Shown here piece after piece: positions 12,281 to 22,400 of a DNA stretch of 62,465 nt. The DNA comes from Nonomuraea cypriaca (GTDB lineage: Bacteria > Actinomycetota > Actinomycetes > Streptosporangiales > Streptosporangiaceae): contig NZ_JADOGI010000038.1 in NCBI RefSeq assembly GCF_015645445.1, positions 1 to 62,465 on the forward strand, in the 5' to 3' direction. Within the stretch, counting starts at the first letter, position 1; every line of letters starts with the position of its first letter. Under the pieces are notes generated by a model. It worked only from the letters and a program-made list of their open reading frames with translations, made no database searches and was not told the DNA's origin. Made by a program: the position numbers and the translations under genes.

Positions 12281-15200
12281 ACGCCCCGCGAGGCACCGAA
12301 CTCGCGGTGGTGGGCATGGCGGGTGAGTTTCCCTGCGCCGATTCCGTGGAGGAGCTGTGGCGCCGGGTCCGCGCCGGCGAGGAGTGCCTGACCTTCTTCG
12401 AGGAGGAGGAGCTGCTGCGGGCGGAGGTAGACCGGGAGCGGCTGCGCTCGCCCGATTATGTCCGGGCGCGGGGCATCCTGCGCGGTGCGGAGGAGTTCGA
12501 CGCGGCGCTGTTCGGCATCGCGCCCAGCGAGGCGCGGTGGATGGATCCGCAGCAGCGCCGGTTCCTCCAGATCGCTAGGTCGGCGCTGGAGAATGCGGGC
12601 TACTGCGCGAACAGCGGGCTGCGGGTCGGTGTTTTCGCCGGTGCCGGCACCAACACCCACCTGTGGCGGCTTGGGGTGCCACTCGACCCTGACTCGGCCG
12701 AGGCGTGGCGTGCGACGCTGTGGAACGACAACGACTTCCTCGCCACCCGGGTCTCCTACAAGCTCAACCTGCACGGTCCGGCCGTCACCGTACAAACCGC
12801 CTGCTCGACCTCGCTGGTAAGCACCATCATGGCCGCGCAGAACCTGCTCGCGGGCGACTGCGATCTCGCCGTCGCGGGTGGTGCGGCGATCAAGACGCCG
12901 CAGGCGCGGGGCTACCTCTACACCAAGGGTGGCATCCTGTCCCCGGACGGCCATTGCCGGCCGTTCGACCTCGGGTCGGCGGGCACGGTGCCCGCCAACG
13001 GCGTCGCGGTCGTGGTGTTGAAACGGCTCGACGACGCGATCGCCGATCGGGACACCATCCACGCCGTGCTCACCGGCTACGGCCTAAACAACGACGGCAG
13101 CGGCAAGATGAGCTATCACGCGCCGAGCGCCGCCGGCCAGGCCGCCGCTATCCGCGAGGCGCTGCGCACCGCCGAGATCGACCCGGGCGACATCGGTTAC
13201 ATCGAGACGCACGGCACCGGCACCGCGCTCGGCGACGCCGTCGAGGTGGCCGCCCTGAGCCAGGTCTTCGCCAAGACGGGCGACGGCATCGGGCTCGGCG
13301 CGGTGAAGTCGAACGTCGGGCACCTCGACATCGCTTCGGGCATCACCGGCCTGATCAAGGCCTGCCTGACGGTGCGCGACGGACTGTTCACCCCCACCGT
13401 CCACTTCACACAGTCCAATCCCGAGCTGCACCTCGACGACTCACCGTTCACCGTCTGCGACCGCCTGGAGCCGTGGACCGGGTCGGAGCGGCGGATGGCG
13501 GGCGTCAGCAGCTTCGGCATTGGCGGCACCAACGCTCACGTGATCGTCGAGGAGCCGCCTCGCCGCACTCCGACGCACCACACCGCTGGGCCCGAGATCG
13601 TCATGCTCTCCGGCCGCACCGCCGAGGCCGTGACCGGGCTCCGCTCGGCACTCGCCGATCATCTGCTCGCGCACCCCGACACTGCGACCACCGACGTGGC
13701 CTTCACCCTGGCAGAGGGTCGGCAGTGGATGAACATCCGGCAGGCGGTGGTGGCGAGCGACCGCGCCGAACTTATCGATCTGCTCACCGAACCCGCCTCG
13801 CCGACCGAACCTGTTGGCACCGCGGCGAATCTCGTCTTCATGTACCCGGGCGGCGGCACGATGCGTGCCGGTATGGCCGCCGAGCTGTACCGTGCCGATC
13901 CCGTCTTCCGGGCACACCTCGATCGATGTGTGACTTGCTTCGCCCCATCGGCGCAGGCCCCTGTGCGCCGGCTGCTGCTGTCGGACACCCCGCAGAAGCC
14001 GCGATTCGGCATCACCCTGCAGGCCATCTTCTCCTTCGAGTACGCGCTGACCGCCGCACTGCGCGAACACGGGATCAGGCCCACCGTGGTCATCGGCCAT
14101 AGCCTCGGCGAGTACGCGGCGGCGGTGATGGCGGGCGCCTTCGATCTCGCCGACGCGGCCGCCGCCGTCGAGGCGCGCTCGGCGGTGCTCGAGGCGGCAG
14201 GCGGTGGGATGCTCAGCGTCGCCCTGCCCGCCGCCGAGGTCCGTGCCGAGCTGCCGACAGGCCTGTCTGTCGCCGCGGTCAACGCGTCCGAGTTCACCGT
14301 CGTCTCCGGACACACCGAGGACATCGCCGCCTATCGTCAGGCCCTGATCGCGCGCGGGGTCGAGGTGCGCGACGTGGCCATCGCCGCCGCCGCGCACTCT
14401 GCGCTGCTCGACCGCGGCCTGCCCGGCTTCCGCGCCCGCCTCGCCGAGCTGCGACCGTCGCGGGCCGTGCTGCGTTTCGTCTCCGGGCTGACCGGCACCT
14501 GGGCCGCCCCGGAGCTGCTCGCCGATCGAGAGTACTGGGTGCGGCAGCTGCGTGAGCCGGTCGAGTTCGCCGCAGGCATCGACACGTTGCTGACCATGAC
14601 GCCAGCGCCGATCCTGATCGAGGTGGGTCCGGGGCGCGACCTCAGCTCGCTGGCCGGCCGGCGGGCTGGCAGCCGGAAACACATCGTCACCGTTTGTCCC
14701 GGCGATGCGGCCGGCGATGTCTCCCTTGCCCGCGCCCTCGGCAGGCTGTGGGAGCTCGGGGTCGAGGTGCGGATGCCGGAGAGCCGCAGGGCCGAGCGTG
14801 GTCGGGTACCGCTGCCGACCTACCCGTTCGAAAGGCGCACCCACTCGATCGAAGGGCAGCGGACGCCGGTGGCGGCGACGGGTGCCCGGCCGCCGGAGCG
14901 GTGGTTCTATACGCCGTCGTGGCAGAGCTCGGTGGTGCCGATGATCGACTCGGCCGGTACCCGTCGAATCCTCATCATCGGCGACGACCCCGAGCGGGTC
15001 GCCGACCTCCGCGAAACCCTGCCCCACCACGACATCAGGATGTCGGACACGGTCGACCCGGCCTGGCAGCCGGATGTGGTGGTGCTGGACGCCGACGGCG
15101 GCACGCCCGACATCGATATGGCTCTCCTGTCCTGCGCCAAGGAGTTGGATCGGTTGGCCGCCGAATCGATCCGCCTCCTGGTGGTGGGCTCCGGCCTGCA

Positions 15201-17256
15201 CGATGTTGACGGCACAGAACGGCTGCGTGCTGACCGGCGCAGCCTGATCGGCCTCTGCCTCAGCCTCGGCCAGGAGCTCGACTGGTGTGATTGGACGGTC
15301 GTCGATTTCCTCGACTTGGATTGGTCGCGCGCCGTAGCCGCCGAGCTCTCGGCGACGAAGGCGGACCGCCTGGTCGCCTACCGGCACAGCCGTCGGCTGA
15401 CCCATGTCCTGACTGAGCTGGAGCACACGTCAGCGACGGGTTCGTTCGAGCGGGACAAGGTCTATATGATCAGCGGCGGATCCGGTCACGTCGGCGGGCT
15501 GCTCGTCGACCACCTGGCCGATCGGGTCGGCGCCAAGGTGGTGGTGCTGACCCGCAGTGGATTGCCCAGGCACCCGTCGTGGTCGGACAATCCGAGGGTG
15601 TGCGTGGTGGCGGGCGACGTGGCCGAGGAGGCCGATGTCAGGAAGGCGATCGCGCAGGCCGACGACCGGTTCGGCCGGTTGGACGGCGTCATCCACCTCG
15701 CTGGTGTCGTGAGTGGACGGTCGGTGCCTCGTCAGGCGCTGCACCTCGACCGGTCCAACCTTCGCGAGCAGCTGCGCCCCAAGGTCGATGGTGCGGCCAT
15801 GCTTGCCACCGTGCTCGCCGATCGCCGGCTCGACTTCGTCGCCCTGTTCTCGTCGAACGCGGCGGTGCTCGGCGGCTTTGGCCTGGGTGCCTACGCCGCC
15901 GCCAACGCGGTGCTCGACGGGGTGGCCGCGGAGCAGAGCCGCCGATCGCGGACGCGCTGGTTGTCGCTGGCGTGGGACGGTTGGGGCACCACGTCCACCG
16001 ATGCCGGCAGCGACCGGGGTCCGGGCCTCGACGCCTTCGCCCTGACACCGGCGGAGGCGATCGACGCCCTCGATCGCGCCCTGCGCATCGACGGGCTGAG
16101 CTGCCTCGCTGTGTCGCGTGGGGATCTGATCGAGCGGGCCCAGTTGTGGGTCGACCTACGTGGCCACGCCGCATCGGAGCAGGTGAGCCGCCAGGAGGAG
16201 CCGGTTGTCGACCAGGACCCGATGGTGCATCGGCTGGTGGGCCTGTGGAGTGAGGTGCTGGGCGCGGCGTGCGGCCCGCACACCAACTTCTTCGACGCGG
16301 GCGGTCACTCGCTGCTGGCGCTGCGGTTGCTGCGGCGGGTGGAGGAGGCCACCGGCCGGTCGTTGCCCGCCAACACGATCGCCCACGCACCGACACCGCG
16401 CACGCTCGCGCCGTTGATCGCCGAGCCGGGCTCGATCGACATCGTGGAGCTCGCCGCGCACTCGGGCCCGCCCCTCCTGCTGATCCATCCGCAGGGTGGC
16501 GGGGTGCTGTGCTACGCCGGGCTCGCGCAGGGCCTCGGCATACGGGTGCTGGCCTGCGACGACCAGCGGCTCGCGGTCGACGATCCGCCGCGGGAGTCCA
16601 TCCCAGAGCTTGCTGAGCGCTACCTCGCCACGCTGCGACGTGAGGTGCCGCACGGCCCCTACCGGGTGGGCGGTTGGTCCTTCGGCGGTGTCGTCGCCTT
16701 CGAGGTGGCCCGACTCCTGCGGGAGTCCGGCGAGCAGGTCCATCTGGTGATGATCGATTCACCCGCCCCGACCGGGCAGCCGCTGCCCCGTTCCGGTGCG
16801 GAGGAATTGGCCGCCACCATCGTCTGGAACTGGCTGCGCCAGGCTGGGGTGCACTCGGCCGAGAGCTACGCCGAGTTCCTGGCGCTGCCGAGCGACGTCC
16901 GGGATCGGGTCGCCGCCGAGGCAGCCACCGCGGCGGGGATGCCGTCGTTGGTGCGCGCGATCGAGGCGGGCGGCGGCGACCTGCTGCGGCGCACCGTCGC
17001 CGTGGGCACCCACCACGGCGACGAGCTCGACGCCTACCGCCCGGAACCGTGCCCGGTCGACGCGCTCCTGCTGCGGGCGACCGCACAGCACAACGGACCG
17101 CTCGCCGAGCTGCCCACCGGCGACGACCACCTGGGATGGCGTGCGCTCATTCCGGCGATCACGGTCGTCGACGTAGCGGGCGACCACGCCTCGGTGCTGG
17201 CACAGCCGCAGGTGCGTGAGGTGACCACGGCGATCCGGCGATGGTTGCGCTCGTGA
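12277..17256 (+). CDS. type I PKS with terminal thioesterase, KS-AT-KR-T-TE
   Basis: 1659 residues. KS (1-430) has the Cys in TACSTSL (about 175), HGTGT and SNVGHLD. AT (about 515-800) has GHSLGEY (about 607), but the specificity motif is AAAHS where malonyl ATs have HAFH and methylmalonyl ATs have YASH, so the extender unit is unclear. KR (about 1060-1260) has GGSGHVGG, the Ser in LFSSNAAVLGG and the Tyr in GAYAAAN, so it looks active. The carrier has GGHSLLAL (about 1345) in an NRPS-like FFDAGGHS context. The TE (about 1390-1659) has GWSFGG, an Asp in MIDSP and a His in AGDHASVL. It would extend the Ser-Gly chain by one ketide, reduce it and release it. Its start overlaps the NRPS stop (GTGA). 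Aminomalonyl-ACP is one possible extender. Confidence 0.93.
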
Positions 17257-17393
17257 GCCCACACCCGCACATCCCCCGGCTCACGTGGCACGACGGCGTT
17301 CCGTTCCGCGAGGTGTCACTCGGCTATCCGCGCAAATGGCGGCGACATGGCCATCCGCACGGCATCCTGCCCCGATTGCCGGGGGCGCGATGA
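17253..17393 (+). CDS. 46-residue coupled small ORF of unknown function
   Basis: GTG 17253 overlaps the PKS stop (GTGA), and the TGA at 17391-17393 overlaps the ATG of the phosphopantetheinyl transferase (ATGA). It is therefore stitched to both neighbours. The peptide is basic and His/Pro-rich, with features such as SPHPHIPRLTWHDG and LGYPRKWRRHGHPHG. It resembles no family known to me. It may be a real small protein, a translational coupler, or the tail of a lost gene. The double overlap is the main evidence. Confidence 0.4.
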   Translation: MSPHPHIPRLTWHDGVPFREVSLGYPRKWRRHGHPHGILPRLPGAR

Positions 17394-18022
17394 TCGCCGG
17401 GCTGTTGCCGCCATCGGTGTCATGCGTCGAGCGGTTCGACGACGCCCTGGACGCCGAGCTCATGCCCGGCGAGGCCGAGCTGATCGCGAGGGCCATTGAG
17501 GCGCGGCGGCGGGAGTTCACCACCACTCGGCACTGCGCCCGTCAGGCGTTGGCCGTACTCGGCTTCCCTTCCGTGTCTATCCTGGCGGGCGAGCACAGGG
17601 AACCGTGTTGGCCCGAAGGTGTCGTCGGCAGCCTCACCCACTGCGATGGCTATCGCGCCGCAGCCGTCACCACCGAATGGCTGAGCATCGGCATCGACGC
17701 CGAACCGGCCTGGCCGCTGCCTGACGGCCTGCTGCGCATCGTGGCGCTGCCGCAGGATTTGGCGGCGCTGCCGAGCACATCCGGGGTGTGCTGGGATCGG
17801 CTCCTCTTCTCCATCAAGGAGTCCGTCTACAAGGCGTGGTTCTCCTTGACCGGGCGCTGGCTCGGCTTCGAGGAGGCGGAGGTCGTCATCGACCGGGACG
17901 GCACCTTCCGCGCGCGCCTGCTGGTGCCAGGACCGCCGGGGATCACCGGCTTCACCGGACGCTGGACCGTCGCGAACGGGCTGATCGGCACCGCCGTTGT
18001 GGTGCCTCAGCAGGGCGAGTAG
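17390..18022 (+). CDS. 4'-phosphopantetheinyl transferase (Sfp/EntD type)
   Basis: The 210-residue enzyme transfers phosphopantetheine from CoA to carrier-domain serines, activating the T/ACP domains encoded around it. Visible motifs are the GSLTHCDGY stretch, SIGIDAEP with the metal-binding Asp, and FSIKESVYKAWF, the EntD-type WxxKES-like signature. ATG 17390 gives the usual start MIAGLLPPSV, preceded by a GGGGGCG ribosome-binding stretch; an upstream ATG at 17285 adds an unlike Arg-rich tail. It ends in a 16-bp tail-to-tail overlap with the ATP-grasp gene. Confidence 0.92.
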   Translation: MIAGLLPPSVSCVERFDDALDAELMPGEAELIARAIEARRREFTTTRHCARQALAVLGFPSVSILAGEHREPCWPEGVVGSLTHCDGYRAAAVTTEWLSIGIDAEPAWPLPDGLLRIVALPQDLAALPSTSGVCWDRLLFSIKESVYKAWFSLTGRWLGFEEAEVVIDRDGTFRARLLVPGPPGITGFTGRWTVANGLIGTAVVVPQQGE

Positions 18023-19260
18023 GCCGCTTCGATCCGGTCGTGCATCGCCGCGACCGCCGCGGTGACGGCGGCGTGGTCGGGGGCATGTCCCCGCACCACT
18101 CCGAGGTAGACCTGGGTACCCGTGCTCGAGTCGAGCAGTGTGCCGGGTCGAGCGTGCGCGGTCACCGAAGTCACCCCGGCCACTGCTCTCACCTCCGGCA
18201 GTCCGCGCAGCCCGGTCAACCGCAGCCGACCGTGCGGCGTGGGCAGAAAGTACGAGTAGGTCACGCCGCGCGGCGTCGGCACCGATTCGACACCGTCGGC
18301 CCCCAGCGCCGCCAGTAGGGCCAGCCGGACCATATTGACGCCGACCGCACGGCGGACGATGTCGCCGACATAGCCGCCCAACCGCCCGTTGACCTCGATG
18401 AGCCGCGGCCCCTGCCGGGTCAGCTTGATCTCCGTCTGGGTCACGCCGCGCTCGACACCCAGCGCGGTGAGCGCGGCGAATGCCAACTCTATGGCATCCC
18501 GATGGATGCCGGACGAGACGGTGGCCGGAAAGATCATGCCGCCCTCTCGGAACGGTGGGATCAGCGGGAACTTGCCGACCACCGCGACGCAGTGATGCCG
18601 GCCCGCGCATGTGATGGCGTCGACCGACAGATAGTCACCCCACTCCTCCCCCGCCACTGTAGGGTCGCCGACCAGCAGCTCCTCGATGATCAGCTCGCTC
18701 TCGTCACGCAGTCGAGGCGCCACATCGGACCATGGTTCGTCGACAGTGACCGGGAAGGCGTTGCGGCTCGCCGCGCCGACTGTCGGCTTCACCACCGCAG
18801 GCAGCCCGACCTCGGCCAGCGCCGACGTCGCGTCTTCTGGCGCGGTGACGGTACGGAACCTGATCGCCTCCATCCCGGCCTCGGCCAGGCGGCGGCGCTG
18901 GCTCGCCTTGTTGGTGAGCCGATGCGCCACGTCGGGCCGGTGATAGGGCAGGCCGGCCAGGTAGGCCAGCGCGGCGGTGAGCACGACGGCGTATTCGCTG
19001 AAGGTGACGATGCCCGCCACACCAATGCGCCGCAGTCGATCGGCGATGTCCTCATCGGACAGTCCGGTAATGTGCAGGACCTCCTCCGGCGATATCTCCT
19101 CCCACAGCTCGGCCGCCTCACGCACACCAGGCCTGGTGTGGTCGAGCAGAAAGACCACGTCGCACACGCCCGTGGCCGCGTCGATCACCTCAAGCGGTCC
19201 TGCCGAACCGGTGTCATAGACCACCGCCACCTTCTGATCTCCGTTCATCGCCTTCACCAT
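18007..19260 (-). CDS. ATP-grasp carboxylate-amine ligase
   Basis: 417 residues with the ATP-grasp layout: an N-terminal Rossmann-like region, a central domain with ATP-binding Lys in PAVVKPTVGAAS, an EELLVGD segment, and a C-terminal metal site in EIKLTRQGPRLIEVNGRLGG (Glu, Asn, Arg). This family joins a carboxylate to an amine through an acyl phosphate. Members in peptide clusters make dipeptides or amides. The partners here are unknown; a precursor dipeptide or a terminal amidation are both possible. It is last in the minus operon and overlaps the small frame upstream by 7 bp. ATG 19260 is used, with a second ATG at 19248 possible. Confidence 0.82.
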   Translation of the reverse strand: MVKAMNGDQKVAVVYDTGSAGPLEVIDAATGVCDVVFLLDHTRPGVREAAELWEEISPEEVLHITGLSDEDIADRLRRIGVAGIVTFSEYAVVLTAALAYLAGLPYHRPDVAHRLTNKASQRRRLAEAGMEAIRFRTVTAPEDATSALAEVGLPAVVKPTVGAASRNAFPVTVDEPWSDVAPRLRDESELIIEELLVGDPTVAGEEWGDYLSVDAITCAGRHHCVAVVGKFPLIPPFREGGMIFPATVSSGIHRDAIELAFAALTALGVERGVTQTEIKLTRQGPRLIEVNGRLGGYVGDIVRRAVGVNMVRLALLAALGADGVESVPTPRGVTYSYFLPTPHGRLRLTGLRGLPEVRAVAGVTSVTAHARPGTLLDSSTGTQVYLGVVRGHAPDHAAVTAAVAAMHDRIEAAYSPC

Positions 19261-19442
19261 CCCCTGTCCAGAACCAGCAGCAGGTGAGCTTGGCTCTCGC
19301 TCTCCACCCGCCGGAACCCGCAGCGCTCCAGCAGTCGAACCGAGGCCGTGTAGCCCACGTCGGTGTCGACGTGCAGCAGGCGCACCTGTGCCTCCGCCAG
19401 GAAGTCGTCCGGTTCGGCCTGGCGCAGCTCCAGCTCGTTCAT
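19254..19442 (-). CDS. GNAT-like C-terminal remnant, coupled
   Basis: 62 residues containing TASVRLLERCGFRRVESESQ, which resembles the last strands and helix of GNAT acetyltransferases. The acetyl-CoA pyrophosphate loop (R/QxxGxG/A) and the preceding core are missing, so it is unlikely to acetylate. Its ATG overlaps the NRPS stop (ATGA), and its end overlaps the ATP-grasp start, so it is translated in the operon. It may be a vestige kept as a coupler or a small protein with a new role. Confidence 0.5.
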   Translation of the reverse strand: MNELELRQAEPDDFLAEAQVRLLHVDTDVGYTASVRLLERCGFRRVESESQAHLLLVLDRGW

Positions 19443-22400
19443 GATGTGGAGTCCGACGGACGATCGGCCAGGCGTCGCCCGGCCAGGCGGCGCTCCCGCT
19501 GCTCAGACAGCCTGCCTTCCCTCGCGGTGCGGCCTCCTCGACGGGTACCGGTCGTCGCCCGCTCCGACGTGTTCAAACGATCAAGATATGCGGCCAGGGT
19601 GCGGATCGTCGGATGGCTGAAGAGGTCCACCACCGACAGCTCCGTACCCGCCTCCGCGACCGCGCGCACCCGACCGAGGGTGCGCAGCAGCAGCAGCGAG
19701 TCGCCGCCGAGGTCGAAGAAGTTGTCCTCCACCCCGAGGGCGTCCAGGTGCAGCACGTCCCGCCAGACCTGGACCAGCCGTTCCTCGGTCGACGAACACG
19801 GGGCGCCCTCGGCGTGTGTCTCATGCGCCCGCACCGGATCCATCGCCCGCAGCGCGGCCCGGTTCACCTTCCCGTTGGGCGTCAACGGCATGGCATCGAG
19901 CACCACGTGGCCGGTCGGAACGCTGTGCTCGGGCAGGCACAGCCGCAGGGCCCGGCCGACCGACGGCCAGTCCACGGTCGCCCCGGGCGCGGGCACCAGA
20001 TAGGCGACGAGCATCGGCCTGCCACCCGCCGACTCCGTCAGCAGCACGGTGGCGTCGGCGATCTCGGCCAGCTCGCGCAGCGCGGCGGTCACCTCGTCCG
20101 TCTCGATCCGGAATCCGCGCAGCTTCACCTGGTCGTCGTTGCGGCCCAGGTACTCCAACTCGCCGTTGGGCAGCCAGCGAGCCCGGTCACCGGTGCGGTA
20201 GAGCCGCCCACCCCCAACGAACTCGTCCGGCACGAACCTATCGGCGGTGAGGTCGGGCCTGCCGCCGTAGCCCCGGCCGACCTGGATGCCGCCGAGGCAG
20301 AGCTCGCCGACGGCACCCCGGGGCACCAGGCGGAGGTCCCGGTCGAGCAGGTAGGTCCTGGTGCCGGCGATCGGCCGTCCGATCGGGACCGTGGCGAGTG
20401 GTTCGTCGGCGCAGTAGTGCACGGTCACGTCGACCGCCGCCTCGGTCGGCCCGTAGAGGTTCACCAGGCGCACTCCCGGCAGCAGTCGGCGGAACCGGTC
20501 GCGCAGTTGCGGCGGCAACGCCTCGCCGCTCGACACGACGCAGCGCAGGCCCACGCAGCGGCCCGGCTCCATCGCGTCCAGGAAGACCCGCAGCATCGAC
20601 GGCACAAAGTGCACCATCGTGATGCCGACCGACTCGATGAGATCGGCCAGGTAGAACGGGTCACCGTGCCTGCCTGGCGCGGCGAACACCAGCCGCGCGC
20701 CGGTGAGCAGCGGCAGGAAGAACTCCCACACCGACACGTCGAAGCTGTTAGGCGTCTTCTGCAGCACCACATCGACGTCGGTGACGTCCAGGGCGTTGCG
20801 CATCCACTCCAGACGGTTGACAACCGCGCCGTGCTGGTTCATCGCGCCCTTGGGTCGGCCCGTCGAACCGCTGGTGTAGATCATATAGGCGAGCAGTGTG
20901 GGATCCGCGAGCTCGGGCAGCAGTGCCGCGCCGACCTCCGTCGGTCCACATCGGACAACTCCGGCGGGCAGCGGAAGGTCGGACGAGGCGTCCGCCAGCA
21001 CCACTGAGGCCCCCGAGTCGGCCAGCATGTAGCTCAGTCTGGCCTCCGGATAGCCGGTGTCGAGCGGCACGTAGCCCGCGCCCGCCCGCAGCACCGCGAG
21101 CAGCGAGACCATCAGCTCCAGCGAGCGCGGCAGGGCCACGGCGACCCGGTCGTCCGGGCCGACCCCCAGCTCGACCAGGCGTGCCGCCAGTCGGTCGGCG
21201 CCCCCCATCAGTTCCTGATAGGACAGTGCGGTGTCGCCGATGCGGACCGCCTCGGCGTGCGGCGTTCGCCCGGCCTGCGCCCGAATGAGGTCGTGCAGCA
21301 GCGCGCCGTCGCGATGGAGGATGGGCCCGCCATCGGCCAACCGCAGCAGCTCGCCTCGCTCCTCCTCGGACACCAGCGGAATCGAGCCCACGGTGCCCGG
21401 CTCGATCAGGGCCAACGCCACCCTGGCCACCAGCGTGGGCAAGGCGAACCCGGCGAGTTGATCCTCCCGATAACGGAAGGACAGGTCCAGCTCGCCGTCG
21501 ACCTCCTCGACCACCAGATGGGCCTCATCCAGCGGCTCGTCGTTCACCAGGCGCATCCGCGAACCCCCGATCGTACCGGAGGTGTAGGCGTTGTAGACGA
21601 AGCGCGGTGACTGTGCGGGGAAGATGGCTCGCTGGGCTCGGACGGACAGTCGAGCGTGCGACGAGCGCTCCCGCTCGACCTCCATGACCCACGACGCGCG
21701 ATCGCGGTCGGCGGCGAGATCGACGACGAACGGTGCCACCCGATAGAAACAACCGACCGTGTCTCGATGGCCGGCCGGGCGCCCGGCGACCACGTGGTCG
21801 ACGACGAACGGGCCGTCCGGCTCGCCCACCCGCCACAGTGTCGCCAGATAGGCGGCGAGGATGAGCTTCGGCAGCCGCACCGAATGCTCCGCGCACCAGG
21901 TTCGCAGCCGCTCGACGTCGGCCGTCGACAACACTGCGCGATCCACCACGCGCCCCGCGGCGCCGACCGCCGGTCGCGGCATCATCAGCGGCGACGCCAC
22001 CTCGGCCTGGCGGCGCCAGTAGTCGACGGAGTCGGGGGCGTCCATCCGAGCATCCGGCGACGCGACGAAGTCGCGGAAGCTCGCGCCGGGCCCCTCGACC
22101 AGACGACCCTCCAGAATGGAATGGTAGGCATCGAGGATGCTGCGCAGCACCACCACGCCGGAGATGCGGTCGAGGGCGATGTGGTGCGTGGCCAACACCG
22201 CGTGATACTCGCCGTCCGGGTCGCGGGCCAGATAGTGCCGCACCAACGGCGATCCGAGCAGCGGAAAGGGCTCTCGCACCGCGTCGATCAGCTTTTCGAG
22301 GTCGTCGGCAGAGATCTCCTCCAGGACCGCCTCGCAGGCCAGTACGCACCAGTGTGTGGTGCCGTCGGCCGTTTCCCACAGCCGGGTGCGCAGCCCCTCC

